In this document: positions 1-9,156 of the stretch, piece after piece
How positions within the stretch are numbered: position 1 is the stretch's first letter
Layout of the letters: every line of letters begins with the position of its first letter
Assembly (NCBI GenBank): GCA_029240795.1
Contig: JARDZP010000020.1
Coordinates: 1-41,844, forward strand
Direction of reading: 5' to 3'
Origin: Haloplasmataceae bacterium
Lineage (GTDB): Bacteria > Bacillota_I > Bacilli_A > Haloplasmatales > Haloplasmataceae
Length of the DNA stretch: 41,844 bases
Translations under genes and position numbers: made by a program
The notes under the pieces: model-generated
The model's database searches: none
What the model was told of the DNA's origin: nothing
What the model saw: only the letters and a program-made list of their open reading frames with translations

Positions 1-72
1 GAAATTTGCGTTTATCTTTATATTTAATAAATGCTAAGAAATCTCTCATATACTACTTTTTTCTCCTTTAAT

Positions 73-456
73 CTATTTGTATCTATAACAATCTTTAATT
101 TCTCCAAAATCTGCGATTGGTAATCATCATCTATGGAGAATACTACATTCGTAATGTAAATAGGTGAATTTATACTCAACAAATTTATTATAATCTCTAC
201 CTGAATTTACGCCACCAAAATTGAGTTGTGCCTTTAAATCATTTTTTAATGGAACACTGATCGTAAACTCACTTGAAGGATGTCTTGTATCTATCTAGAT
301 CCTCGAACTTACACCCTCATCACTATTGTTCCCCAAAGGATAAAATATTTGCCCACCCTAAAATCATATTATTTATTAATTTTACGGTTAAAAATAACCC
401 TTTAGGTAATTGTTTTAAAAACTCCTCTAAATAAAATATTCAATCGACTGAACCAT
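73..456 (-). pseudogene. Decayed flavin reductase-like (FMN-binding split barrel) gene
   Basis: No intact frame exists here, but minus-strand pieces in different frames line up with the flavin reductase-like family. In order they read EEFLKQLPKGLFLTVKLIN, then SSEFTISVPLKNDLKAQL followed by NFGGVNSGRDYNKFVE, then LHYEC, DDDYQSQ and FGEIK. The family pattern is QLPKG-FLTV, then FTVS-PL-DL, then GxxSGRDxxKF, then HYEC, then DDYHxxYFGEI. At least three frame changes and an in-frame TAG (about 302-304, where Trp is likely ancestral) separate the pieces. A plausible old start is the ATG ending at 456. It lies downstream of ppiB on the same strand. The family match is read by eye; decay is certain, exact identity less so. 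Confidence 0.6.
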
Positions 457-560
457 TTATCCTACTCCAATTCTACATCCCATTTTTCCTCTCTAATTAT
501 AACACCTTTTTTAAAAAAATATAGTTTTTTTATTTATATATAGGATGAAATTGTTTACAT

Positions 561-594
561 AAAAAAACTGTTTCAAAGTACTTTGAAACAGTTT
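561..594 (-). terminator. Intrinsic terminator of priA-fmt-ppiB
   Basis: A perfect 14-bp inverted repeat (AAACTGTTTCAAAG, 2-nt loop) lies just past the ppiB stop. The A-run at 561-567 gives the U-tract on the minus strand. Confidence 0.85.
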
Positions 595-600
595 ACAATT

Positions 601-1122
601 TTATAATTTTATGGCTTCAGGGTAGGTTACACCGAATGTTTCAACACTTACTTTTTTCATTACAAGTGGCGTTACCGGTTTATCATTAGCTCCTGTTTTA
701 GTATTTGCAATTTCATCTACTACATCCATTCCTTCAACCACAGAACCAAACGAGGCATATTGTCCATCTAAATGTTGTGAAGCTTTATGCATAATAAAAA
801 ATTGAGAACCGGCTGAATTTGGCATTGATGAGCGTGCCATTGAAATGACACCACGAGCATGGACTAATTTATTTTCAAAGCGATTATCATTAAATTCGCC
901 TTTAATACTGTATCCAGGTCCACCCATACCAGTACCTTTAGGATCTCCACCTTGAATCATAAAGTTTTTTATAACACGGTGAAATATTACACCGTTATAA
1001 AATCCTTTTTTTACTAATTCGATAAAATTATTTACCGTATTAGGTGCAACATTAGGGTATAATTCTACCTTAATTTGTTTACCATTATCCATTTCAATTG
1101 TTACAACTGGGTTATTTTCCAT
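601..1122 (-). CDS. ppiB: Peptidyl-prolyl cis-trans isomerase, cyclophilin type
   Basis: A 173-residue cytoplasmic cyclophilin that would catalyse cis-trans isomerisation of prolyl bonds during protein folding. There is no signal peptide. The cyclophilin core is clear: PNTVNNFIELVKKGFYNG, then FHRVIKNFMIQGGDP with the catalytic Arg, then GTGMGGPGYSIKGEF, then MARSSMPNSAGSQFFI and LDGQYASFGSVVEGMDVVD. The start has an AGGAG site (AGGAGACTTAAAAATG) overlapping the end of fmt, 11 bp upstream, so it is probably co-transcribed and coupled with fmt. It is followed by a strong terminator. In Bacillus this end of the priA-fmt cluster continues with rsmB; here ppiB takes the last place. Confidence 0.95.
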   Translation of the reverse strand: MENNPVVTIEMDNGKQIKVELYPNVAPNTVNNFIELVKKGFYNGVIFHRVIKNFMIQGGDPKGTGMGGPGYSIKGEFNDNRFENKLVHARGVISMARSSMPNSAGSQFFIMHKASQHLDGQYASFGSVVEGMDVVDEIANTKTGANDKPVTPLVMKKVSVETFGVTYPEAIKL

Positions 1123-1133
1123 TTTTAAGTCTC

Positions 1134-2063
1134 CTATTCAAATAATTTTCCAATTTCAAATGGTTGATTCCCATTTAAAATATCTTTCATGTGTTGTTTT
1201 GTTTTACCTTCCATTTGAACTTCCATAATTTTAATACAAACTTCATCACCGGTAGTAACTAAGATCGCATCTGTGTAAACACGAATAATTTCACCAGCAC
1301 CAGTATTATGGATTCTCACAACTTCTTCTGCTTTACATATTTTAATTCGTTTGCCTTGATACATAGTATAAGCAACTGGCCATGGATATAAACCTCTAAT
1401 TTGATTATAAATATCACTACCGTCTCTAGACCAGTCGATCAATTCATCAACCGGTTTGATATTATAAGCGTATGTAGCCTTTGCTTCATCTTGAGTTGAG
1501 CGGTTATTCGTACCATTAATAATACTAGGTAATGTCTCCATTAACAATTCTGCACCCATCGTACTTAATTTTTGATGCATTGATAAAACATCATCTTTAT
1601 ACTCAATACTCATTTCACGTTGTGAAATAATATCTCCAGCATCCATTTTTGGACTCATATACATAATCGTAATACCTGTCGTTTTTTCTCCATCCATAAT
1701 CGCTTTATGAATGGGTGCTCCACCACGATAATTAGGTAATAATGAAGCATGAACATTGATTGCTCCAAATTTAGGATAATCTAGTAAAACTTTAGGGATA
1801 ATTTGTCCAAAAGCACACGTGATGATAATGTCTGGTTGCCAATTGATGACTTGTTCATATTCAAGTTTTATTTTTTCTGGTTGAAATGTCGGAATTTCAA
1901 ATTTTTGAGCGAGCTGTTTAACAGGAGGGGCAGTTACAATTTGCTTTCTGCCTACTTTTCGATCAGGCTGCGTTACAACTCCTACTACTTCGTGTTCACT
2001 ATCAATTAATGCTTGTAGAACGTTTAAAGAAAATTCAGGTGTTCCCATGAATACTATGCGCAT
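1134..2063 (-). CDS. fmt: Methionyl-tRNA formyltransferase
   Basis: Transfers a formyl group from 10-formyl-tetrahydrofolate to initiator Met-tRNA. The protein is 309 residues, the usual length. N-terminal motif MRIVFMGTPEFSLNVL, the catalytic-loop signature NVHASLLPNYRGGAPIHKAI with conserved Asn-His, then GITIMYMSPKMDAGDII with the catalytic Asp, and a C-terminal tRNA-binding OB domain. An in-frame ATG lies 15 bases upstream, but GGGAGGAA sits directly before the chosen ATG at 2063, which also matches the family N terminus. It lies 44 bp after priA in the same operon. The def gene usually found between priA and fmt in Bacilli is absent here. Confidence 0.96.
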   Translation of the reverse strand: MRIVFMGTPEFSLNVLQALIDSEHEVVGVVTQPDRKVGRKQIVTAPPVKQLAQKFEIPTFQPEKIKLEYEQVINWQPDIIITCAFGQIIPKVLLDYPKFGAINVHASLLPNYRGGAPIHKAIMDGEKTTGITIMYMSPKMDAGDIISQREMSIEYKDDVLSMHQKLSTMGAELLMETLPSIINGTNNRSTQDEAKATYAYNIKPVDELIDWSRDGSDIYNQIRGLYPWPVAYTMYQGKRIKICKAEEVVRIHNTGAGEIIRVYTDAILVTTGDEVCIKIMEVQMEGKTKQHMKDILNGNQPFEIGKLFE

Positions 2064-2107
2064 TTTATTTCCTCCCATGAAATGTAAATAAACTACCGTT
2101 TTATCTA

Positions 2108-4462
2108 TTATAATAAAAAGTTAGGGTACATATCAATAATAATATTAACTTTTTTATTATTATATGTAATTAAGATATTTTCTAGTGCTTTTTTTAAGTT
2201 GGGTTCATGTTTATATTTAATAATAATTTGAGTTTGAAACACATTATTAACCCGTTTTATTTGAGGTACAACTGGACCTAAGATGATCACTTCATTAGAT
2301 AAGTTAGCTATTAGGTATTGTACAATTTTATTAGCTTCTTTCATAGCTTCAGAAAAGTTTTCATCAGTAACAACTATTTGTGTCATAAAATAATAAGGGA
2401 CATATTTACCAATTTTTCGCAACTTCATTTCTTGATTAAAAAAGCCTTTATAATTATTCTCTGCAGCTAGAACAATACTATAATGTTCTGGATTATAAGT
2501 TTGAATAAAAACATCACTGTGATCTTTATGTCTACCTGCTCGTCCTGCCACTTGGGTTACTAGTTGAAAAGTTTTTTCACTTGATTTGTAATCTGGTAAT
2601 TTTAAGACGGTATCAGCGGAAAGAACTCCAACTAAGGTAACATCTTCAAAATCTAAGCCTTTCGCAATCATTTGCGTCCCTAATAAGATATCAGCTTCTT
2701 TATGTTCGAATGCTTCAAGTAAACGTTCATGGTCTCCTTTATTTCCGGTTGTATCAACATCCATGCGAATAATTCTCACTCCAGGAAATAAGTTATATAA
2801 TTCTTCTTCCACCTTTTCAGTTCCGTAACCAAAACCTTTTAAATGTTCACCACCACATTTAGGACATTTACTAATTTCTGTTTCTTCATAGCCACAATAA
2901 TGACATTTTAATTTTTTCGTTGACTTGTGATAGGTTAGTGTGATATCACAATTTTTACACATGACCGTGTAACCACAACTACGACACATTAAAAAGTTAT
3001 CATACCCACGCCTATTTAATAACAAGATGATTTGTTCATTTTTACTTAGTCTATCAATAATTGCTTTATATAATTTATCAGAAACAATAGAAAGATTACC
3101 ATACTTATGCTCTTCAGTCATATTAACAATTTCAGCATGTGGTAGGTTCGAATTTGTTGCCCGTTTTGTTAATTCAAGTAAGTGATAGACTTTTTTTATA
3201 GCTCGTGCATAGGACTCAAGAGACGGAGTTGCACTTCCTAGGATTACGGTAGCGTGATGATTTTTAGCCCTATCCTTGGCTACTTCAACCGCATGATATT
3301 TTGGCATTTCATCTTGTTTATAACTTGATTCATGTTCTTCATCGATAATAATAATGCCAATATTCGTAAGTGGAGCGAAAACTGCAGAACGAGCTCCAAC
3401 TACAACTTTAATGGTTTTACTACGAATTTTACGCCATTCATCATATTTTTCACCTAGAGATAAACCACTATGTAAAACTGCGACTAGATCACCAAAGCGT
3501 GCTTTAAATCTTTTCACAATTTGTGGTGTAAGTGAAATTTCAGGAACTAACATAATTGCTTCTCTACCTAAATGAATCACGTCTTCAATCACATTCAAAT
3601 AGATTTCAGTTTTACCACTACCTGTAATACCGTGTAGTAAAAATACTTCTTCTTGAGCTTCTTTTATACTATTCACAATTTCTGTATATGCAAATTCTTG
3701 TTCATCATTCATTTTATGTCTAGGAAAACTGCCTTCATAATTAGAATAAGGATCACGATATACTTCATTTACGATCTCTTCTATGATTTGTTTATCAAGT
3801 AAAGTTTTATAGGTAGAATTTGATAAATTCAAATATTTCAATAATTGATTTTTTAAAATGGGTTCATTTAATGTTAACATGTATTCTATGACTTCAGTTT
3901 GTTTTTTAGCGTTTTTATTAATATGTTCACTAAAATGATTACTTAATAATACATAGGTATCATACTTAATTTTTAGTTTATCTTTAACTTCATAAATAAT
4001 GTCTAGATCACCACTATTGATTAACTTCTTTACCAAAGCATAATCACTTTTGGCGATCATATCAAAATCAACTTCATTTTTCTTGTTAAAATATTGTATT
4101 AAAACATCTTGATTTGTAAGTTTAATCACTTTTTTGACATATTTAGCTTTAATTGCGGCTGGTAACATCGCTTGAATACAACTAATTAAAAAACTTGAAG
4201 TTTCTTCAGCCATTTTTATTGCAAGTTTTAGTAATTCTTCTGTTAGGGAAGGAGTAATATCTAATAAGTCAGAAATCATTTTTAAATCTTCGTTTTCTTC
4301 ATTTTTAAGATTTACAACATAACCTAAAATTTCACGACTACCAAAAGGCACTTTTACGCGCATTCCCAGTTCAATAACCTCTTTGAATATTTCAGGCACA
4401 CTATAACTAAAGGGTCTATTTACATTTTTTACTTTAACATCAACAATTACTTCTGCGATCAA
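2108..4462 (-). CDS. priA: Primosomal protein N' (replication restart helicase PriA)
   Basis: A 784-residue superfamily 2 DNA helicase that reloads the replisome at stalled forks. Visible in order: N-terminal 3'-DNA-binding and winged-helix regions (about 1-250); Walker A GITGSGKTE near residue 278; Walker B IIDEEH near 373; GSATPS; a zinc-binding insert with paired CxxC motifs (CRSCGY, CKNC, CHYC, CPKC); GTQMIAKGLDFEDV and QVAGRAGR in the second RecA domain. The start codon is TTG at 4460-4462, preceded by AAAGGAG at ideal spacing. It follows the rpoZ terminator, so it probably has its own promoter or depends on read-through; I could not identify a clear promoter. Confidence 0.96.
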   Translation of the reverse strand: MIAEVIVDVKVKNVNRPFSYSVPEIFKEVIELGMRVKVPFGSREILGYVVNLKNEENEDLKMISDLLDITPSLTEELLKLAIKMAEETSSFLISCIQAMLPAAIKAKYVKKVIKLTNQDVLIQYFNKKNEVDFDMIAKSDYALVKKLINSGDLDIIYEVKDKLKIKYDTYVLLSNHFSEHINKNAKKQTEVIEYMLTLNEPILKNQLLKYLNLSNSTYKTLLDKQIIEEIVNEVYRDPYSNYEGSFPRHKMNDEQEFAYTEIVNSIKEAQEEVFLLHGITGSGKTEIYLNVIEDVIHLGREAIMLVPEISLTPQIVKRFKARFGDLVAVLHSGLSLGEKYDEWRKIRSKTIKVVVGARSAVFAPLTNIGIIIIDEEHESSYKQDEMPKYHAVEVAKDRAKNHHATVILGSATPSLESYARAIKKVYHLLELTKRATNSNLPHAEIVNMTEEHKYGNLSIVSDKLYKAIIDRLSKNEQIILLLNRRGYDNFLMCRSCGYTVMCKNCDITLTYHKSTKKLKCHYCGYEETEISKCPKCGGEHLKGFGYGTEKVEEELYNLFPGVRIIRMDVDTTGNKGDHERLLEAFEHKEADILLGTQMIAKGLDFEDVTLVGVLSADTVLKLPDYKSSEKTFQLVTQVAGRAGRHKDHSDVFIQTYNPEHYSIVLAAENNYKGFFNQEMKLRKIGKYVPYYFMTQIVVTDENFSEAMKEANKIVQYLIANLSNEVIILGPVVPQIKRVNNVFQTQIIIKYKHEPNLKKALENILITYNNKKVNIIIDMYPNFLL

Positions 4463-4506
4463 ATTATTACTCCTTTCTTATTATTAAGTTTTTATATATA
4501 AAAAAA

Positions 4507-4541
4507 CCTTGAAAAGGTTTCTTTATAAACCTTTATCAAGG
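4507..4541 (-). terminator. Terminator after gmk-rpoZ
   Basis: Arms CCTTGAAAAGGTTT and AAACCTTTATCAAGG (one bulged base) form a hairpin right after the rpoZ stop. The A-run at 4501-4506 becomes a U-tract on the minus strand. It partly separates gmk-rpoZ from priA. Confidence 0.8.
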
Positions 4542-4543
4542 AA

Positions 4544-4735
4544 TTAGTATTTTACATCTAATTTTCCTGCAAGTATTTCTTCTAAAGCTATTCCTACAGG
4601 TTTAACACTTCTTGGTTTATCCATTTGTACTTTAGATCCTGCTTCTATCTGTCTAGCTCTTTTTGCAGCTAAAATGGATAGTTTGTATTTAGAATCTACT
4701 ACTTCTAATAATTTATCGATTGATGGGTAGCGCAT
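4544..4735 (-). CDS. rpoZ: DNA-directed RNA polymerase omega subunit
   Basis: A 63-residue omega subunit, which helps assemble and stabilise the RNA polymerase beta' subunit. The protein starts [20 protein letters not shown], then [11 protein letters not shown] with the conserved RAR motif, and ends with [13 protein letters not shown]. The frame is open further upstream, but the ATG at 4735 has GGAGG at good spacing inside the last codons of gmk and gives the normal omega N terminus. gmk ends one base upstream of this start, so the pair is almost certainly translationally coupled. The gmk-rpoZ order is standard in Bacillota. Confidence 0.93.
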   Translation of the reverse strand: MRYPSIDKLLEVVDSKYKLSILAAKRARQIEAGSKVQMDKPRSVKPVGIALEEILAGKLDVKY

Positions 4736-4736
4736 G

Positions 4737-5357
4737 TTATTCCACCTCCAACATTTGCATATATCTATGGATAGAACGTTCTGTTTTGGCGTGTTCAGCA
4801 CGAATAATCGCCATGATTCTGTCAGCCGCATTTTCGACTGTATCATTTACGACAATATAATCATATTTATGGGCCATATTGAATTCACGTTCTGCCTTTT
4901 CCATTCTTTGGTTAATAATTTCTTCTGATTCTGTAGCACGTTTAGTAATGCGATCTCTTAATGCTCTTTTACTTGGTGGTACAATAAAAATAAATACCGC
5001 GTCTGGCATCTTTTCTCTTACTTGCATAGCACCTTGTACTTCAATTTCTAAAACTACTTCTTTTCCAGCTACTAATCGATTTTCAACATAATCAATTGGC
5101 GTTCCATAATAATTACCAACAAATTCAGCGTATTCTAATAATTTTCCATCATTAATACGTTGTTGAAATTCGTCTCTATTTACGAAATAATAATCTATTC
5201 CATCAACTTCCCCTTCGCGAGGTTTACGTGTAGTCATCGAAACTGAGTATTCTAAGTTATGTTTCTCACGAGCAAATAAAGCTTTACGAACTGTTCCTTT
5301 TCCAACTCCAGAAGGTCCAGAGATTACGATTAATAATCCTCGATCGTTCAATTTCAT
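4737..5357 (-). CDS. gmk: Guanylate kinase
   Basis: Phosphorylates GMP to GDP with ATP in purine nucleotide metabolism. The protein has 206 residues, typical of the family. The P-loop is [10 protein letters not shown] near residue 14. The GMP-binding region follows: [22 protein letters not shown], then [13 protein letters not shown]. The lid contains [17 protein letters not shown]. The start has AAAGGATG about 8 nt upstream. It is the first gene of a short gmk-rpoZ unit running toward priA, and is divergent from rqcH. A perfect palindrome lies just upstream of the ribosome binding site (listed separately). Confidence 0.97.
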   Translation of the reverse strand: MKLNDRGLLIVISGPSGVGKGTVRKALFAREKHNLEYSVSMTTRKPREGEVDGIDYYFVNRDEFQQRINDGKLLEYAEFVGNYYGTPIDYVENRLVAGKEVVLEIEVQGAMQVREKMPDAVFIFIVPPSKRALRDRITKRATESEEIINQRMEKAEREFNMAHKYDYIVVNDTVENAADRIMAIIRAEHAKTERSIHRYMQMLEVE

Positions 5358-5371
5358 TGAAATTCATCCTT

Positions 5372-5387
5372 TCAAGTTAAAACTTGA
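5372..5387. repeat. 16-bp perfect palindrome before gmk
   Basis: TCAAGTT-AA-AACTTGA lies just upstream of the gmk ribosome binding site. It could be an operator or a small leader hairpin; no regulator is evident. Confidence 0.4.
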
Positions 5388-5492
5388 TTTTATTCATTAA
5401 TTTATAATACCATTTTTTAATGCATTTTTTAAGTACTTTTTAAAACTTTTTAAAACTTTTTTGATATTTTTTTATTTTTCTTTCAGTTTACT

Positions 5493-5522
5493 TTGAATTT
5501 ACATCAATTTTTATGTTAAAAT
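5493..5522 (+). promoter_or_regulatory. Probable promoter of rqcH
   Basis: TTGAAT (5493-5498), 18-bp spacer, TAAAAT (5517-5522), with an extended -10 TG at 5514-5515. It lies 33 bp before the rqcH start. Confidence 0.55.
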
Positions 5523-5555
5523 ATAATATTAGATATAATTGAAAGAGATGATGTT

Positions 5556-7256
5556 ATGGCATTCGATGGCGTTTTTACGCATTATACAACATTAGAATTA
5601 AAAAATAATTTATTAAATGGACGTGTAAATAAGATTTACCAAATTTCTGACTATGAATTAGTGTTTGTCATTAGAGCCAATAATAAAACACAAAAATTAT
5701 TATTCTCGATAAATCCTAATTATGCACGAATTCATATTACGGAAAATGAATTTAATTATCCTCAGGAACCACCGATGTTTTGTATGCTTTTACGTAAACA
5801 CATGGAAGGTGGAATAATAACTGATATTTATCAAAAAGATAACGATCGGATTGTTTTTATTGAATTTGAACATTTAAATGAAATTGGTGATAAAGATATA
5901 AAACAACTCATTATTGAAATTATGGGTAAACATTCTAATATTGTTTTACTCAATAAAAATACCGGCATCATTCTTGATTGTATTAAACATATTTCACCCT
6001 TTCAAAATAGCGTTAGAACACTACAACCTGGTGCTACATATATTTATCCACCTAGTAATGAAAAGAAAAATTTCTTTTTAGCTAGTCTTGATGATTTTAA
6101 AACCTTTAACTACACAGACCCAAATTTAAGTAAACAAATAGTAAATTATTTTGAAGGTGTTTCACCGCTACTTGCTAACGAATTAATCTATAATACAAGT
6201 ATATACTTACCAGAAACATTATACACAAGTTATTTAAGTTTTATTAATAAATTAAATAATGAAATTAATCCAACCATCATGTATACAAAAAATAAAACCA
6301 ATTTTTATTTAACACCATTAAACAGTATTGAAAATGTAGAAGAAATTAAAACGTTTGAAAGTATTGGTTCTATGCTTGATCGTTTTTATCTTAATAAAGA
6401 TGAACATGAACGTATAAAACAACAAACTCAAGATTTAGAAAAGTACATAAAAAATGAAATTGATAAAAACTATACTAAAGTTGAACATTTAAAAACTGAT
6501 TTATTAGTTGCTAATAATTATGATTTTTATAAATTATTTGGTGAATTAATTGTCGCTAACAGTTATCTGATCAATAAAGGCATCCATTCAATAGATGTTA
6601 TTAATTATTATAATAATGAGAATATTACTATTGAATTAGATCCATTTTTAACACCCATTGAAAATTCACAAAGATATTATCAAAAATATCAAAAAGCAAA
6701 AAAAGCAATTGTTCATATCAATGAACAAATATTAAAAACGAAAGATGAAATTTATTATTTTGAAACACTTTTCGAGCAACTAAAGAATGCGAATATTGTT
6801 GATGCCTTAGAAATAAGACAAGAATTAGAAGAAGGTGGTTATTTAAAACGTAATATAACTAAAAAACGTAAAAATAAGAAACCACAATTTGAAACATATA
6901 TGATCGATGGCATCGAAATTTTAGTGGGTAAAAATAATTTGCAAAATGAATATTTAACCCATAAATTAGCTGACAAAAATGATATGTGGATGCACGCGAA
7001 AGGTATGCCTGGATCACATGTTATTGTAAGAACGAGTGATGTGCTAACCGAAAACTTAATTCGTACTGCCGCAATGTTAGCAGCTTATTATTCAAAAGGA
7101 CGATTATCTTCGAGTGTGCCAATTGATTATACGAGAATTAAAAACGTGAAAAAGATTCCAGGAGGAAAACCAGGATTTGTTACTTTCGATAATCAAAAAA
7201 CAATTTACATCGACCCTGATGAAGATTTTATTTTAGCTTTAAACAAGAAAAAATAA
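5556..7256 (+). CDS. rqcH: Ribosome quality control factor RqcH (NFACT / FbpA family)
   Basis: A 566-residue NFACT protein. RqcH binds stalled 50S subunits with peptidyl-tRNA and recruits Ala-tRNA to add C-terminal alanine tails that mark the chain for degradation. The N-terminal NFACT-N domain begins MAFDGVFTHYTTLELKNNLL and has Asp97-Arg98, at the same positions as the DR pair needed for tailing in Bacillus subtilis. A long coiled-coil segment spans about 280-440. The C-terminal NFACT-R domain contains MWMHAKGMPGSHVIVR near residue 485. Older annotations call such proteins fibronectin-binding protein A. It is divergent from gmk, as part of the conserved yloA-gmk neighbourhood, and is followed by its own terminator. 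Confidence 0.93.
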   Translation: MAFDGVFTHYTTLELKNNLLNGRVNKIYQISDYELVFVIRANNKTQKLLFSINPNYARIHITENEFNYPQEPPMFCMLLRKHMEGGIITDIYQKDNDRIVFIEFEHLNEIGDKDIKQLIIEIMGKHSNIVLLNKNTGIILDCIKHISPFQNSVRTLQPGATYIYPPSNEKKNFFLASLDDFKTFNYTDPNLSKQIVNYFEGVSPLLANELIYNTSIYLPETLYTSYLSFINKLNNEINPTIMYTKNKTNFYLTPLNSIENVEEIKTFESIGSMLDRFYLNKDEHERIKQQTQDLEKYIKNEIDKNYTKVEHLKTDLLVANNYDFYKLFGELIVANSYLINKGIHSIDVINYYNNENITIELDPFLTPIENSQRYYQKYQKAKKAIVHINEQILKTKDEIYYFETLFEQLKNANIVDALEIRQELEEGGYLKRNITKKRKNKKPQFETYMIDGIEILVGKNNLQNEYLTHKLADKNDMWMHAKGMPGSHVIVRTSDVLTENLIRTAAMLAAYYSKGRLSSSVPIDYTRIKNVKKIPGGKPGFVTFDNQKTIYIDPDEDFILALNKKK

Positions 7257-7338
7257 TTTTAAAAATTGACAAAAATTACTAAGTATTTCCAATTTTTACA
7301 TAGGTAATTTATGAGTTAAAACTAAATTGTTAAAAATT

Positions 7339-7366
7339 AATGATGATATAAGTCATCATTTTTTTT
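7339..7366 (+). terminator. Terminator of rqcH
   Basis: Arms AATGATGA and TCATCATT with a 6-nt loop, followed by a run of T to 7366. Confidence 0.75.
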
Positions 7367-7470
7367 GTATCCAAAATTGACAATTTTTAACCTCAGTTTT
7401 CGTCTTTTAAATCTTTAATATGTAAGCATAATATTTAATGCGATTTACAACTTACATGGAGGGAAAAAGT

Positions 7471-8958
7471 ATGCTGCTAAAAGACGTATTAAAAGATGTG
7501 CAAATTCTTTATAAATCTAAAAATTATAATGATCAAATTAACATTGATTATTTAACTGAAGATACTAAAGATATCACAGAACAAAGTTGCTTTATTTGTA
7601 AAAAAGGTAGTAAAATTGACAGCCATGACTTAATTAATACTTTTACAACAAACCCAAGTTTAATTATCGCTGAAAGACAAATTGAAACAGAAGTTCCTTA
7701 TATTATAGTTCAAGATACATTAAAATTATTACCCTTAATTTGTTTTAACTTTTATGAAAATCCATCAAGTAAATTAACCTTAGTAGGTGTTACTGGAACT
7801 GATGGGAAAACAACTACTGCTTTCGTAACTAAACAAATTATTGATAAATTCGCAGATTGTGCTTATGTTGGTACAAATGGATTTATCTATAAACAAAATT
7901 ATATCAATAACAAGCTAACTACGCCTAAACCAATCACTTTAAATCATTTTTTAAAAAATTTAAATAATGATCAGATCAACTATGCTTCGATTGAAGTCTC
8001 TTCACAAGGATTAGATCTACATCGAGTCGATTATTTAAATTTTAAAGTAGCTATTTTTACGAATTTATCACATGAACATTTAGATTTTCACAAAACAATT
8101 GATAACTACTTTTTATCAAAACTTAAGTTATTTGAAATGCTTAGTCCTGATAGTTATGCGATTGTTAATATAGATGCAGCGCCTTATGCTAATCGAATTA
8201 TCGAAACAACAAAAGCTAAGGTAATTACCTATGGAACGAGTATTGATGCAGATTTTAAAATAAGTAATATCAAAGTTTCACTTACAAGCACAACTTTTGA
8301 TTTATTATCACCAAACGGTAATTATAAAAATATCAATTTAAATTTATTTGGAGATTATAATGTCTTTAATGCGACAGCCGCACTAGCAGCAGGATTGTCT
8401 TTAGGTTTTGAAGTGGAAAAAATGATTCCAATACTAAGTCATTTAGAAGCTATTGATGGAAGAATGGTACAAATAGATTGTGGACAACCTTTTAATGTAG
8501 TTGTAGATTTCGCACATACCCCAAATGCATTAAATTGTTTATTAAAAAATTTATATCAATGTAAACAAAATGATATATCGATTGTATTTGGCAGTGCTGG
8601 TGAAAGGGACGTAAGTAAACGTCCTAAGATGGGTGAAGTGGTAAGCAATTATGCCAATAATATGTATTTGACAAGTGAAGATCCAAAAAGTGAAGACCCA
8701 CTTGATATTATTAATGACATATTAAATGGTGTAAAAGATTTATATAAAGTAAGTATTATCCCCAACCGAAAACAAGCCATTTTAAAAGCATTAGAAACAG
8801 CTCAAGTTGGTGATACTGTTGTAATAACAGGAAAAGGCAATGAAAACATCGAGGTATTTAATGGTTATATCGCAGCACATAATGATATTATAGTCGCAGA
8901 AAAATTCTTAAAAGAAAAGTATCAAGATCCATACACTTATAGTATTGCCAACATGTAA
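7471..8958 (+). CDS. murE: UDP-N-acetylmuramyl-tripeptide synthetase (MurE)
   Basis: Adds the third amino acid to UDP-MurNAc-L-Ala-D-Glu in peptidoglycan synthesis. With this start the protein has 495 residues. The Mur ligase P-loop GTDGKTT is at 109-115, followed by ASIEVSSQGLDLHRVD, LSHEHLDFH, then GRMVQIDCGQPFNVVVDFAH and VFGSAGERDVSKRPKMGEV. An earlier in-frame ATG at 7438 is less likely, because GGAGGG sits just before the ATG at 7471. The specificity loop reads SEDPKSEDP. DAP-adding enzymes carry DNPR there, so the substrate may be L-lysine or another diamino acid rather than meso-DAP. It stands alone, without murD, murF or mraY. Confidence 0.92.
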   Translation: MLLKDVLKDVQILYKSKNYNDQINIDYLTEDTKDITEQSCFICKKGSKIDSHDLINTFTTNPSLIIAERQIETEVPYIIVQDTLKLLPLICFNFYENPSSKLTLVGVTGTDGKTTTAFVTKQIIDKFADCAYVGTNGFIYKQNYINNKLTTPKPITLNHFLKNLNNDQINYASIEVSSQGLDLHRVDYLNFKVAIFTNLSHEHLDFHKTIDNYFLSKLKLFEMLSPDSYAIVNIDAAPYANRIIETTKAKVITYGTSIDADFKISNIKVSLTSTTFDLLSPNGNYKNINLNLFGDYNVFNATAALAAGLSLGFEVEKMIPILSHLEAIDGRMVQIDCGQPFNVVVDFAHTPNALNCLLKNLYQCKQNDISIVFGSAGERDVSKRPKMGEVVSNYANNMYLTSEDPKSEDPLDIINDILNGVKDLYKVSIIPNRKQAILKALETAQVGDTVVITGKGNENIEVFNGYIAAHNDIIVAEKFLKEKYQDPYTYSIANM

Positions 8959-8984
8959 ATAAAAAATTAAAAAAGAAACAATGA

Positions 8985-9147
8985 TAAAAGTGTTTGATGC
9001 AACATAATTTTTCATTAAATGACACTTTTAGACTGTTGAACTGTTTAATTCATGAATAAAAAAGAGCATTTTCAAAATATTTCTTATGGAATGCTTCTAA
9101 AAATATATGAAAATCCTCCCACTACAAGCTATAAGTGAGAGGATTTT
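8985..9147. other. Gene-free stretch with three hairpins
   Basis: Between murE and the tasA remnant there is no credible gene. It holds three inverted repeats: TAAAAGTGT / ACACTTTTA (8985-9030), a possible murE 3' structure; AGCATT / AATGCT around 9066-9097 beside an A-run, a minus-strand terminator candidate; and a 14-bp stem with one mismatch at 9110-9147 (AAAATCCTC arms). The last two probably once ended the decayed tasA-like gene to their right. Confidence 0.5.
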
Positions 9148-9156
9148 AGTATAATA

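Noticed and set aside
8959-9147. A short plus-strand ORF starting MNKKEHFQNISYGMLLK (about 9051-9134)
   Set aside because: It has no ribosome binding site and its DNA is largely made of hairpin arms.
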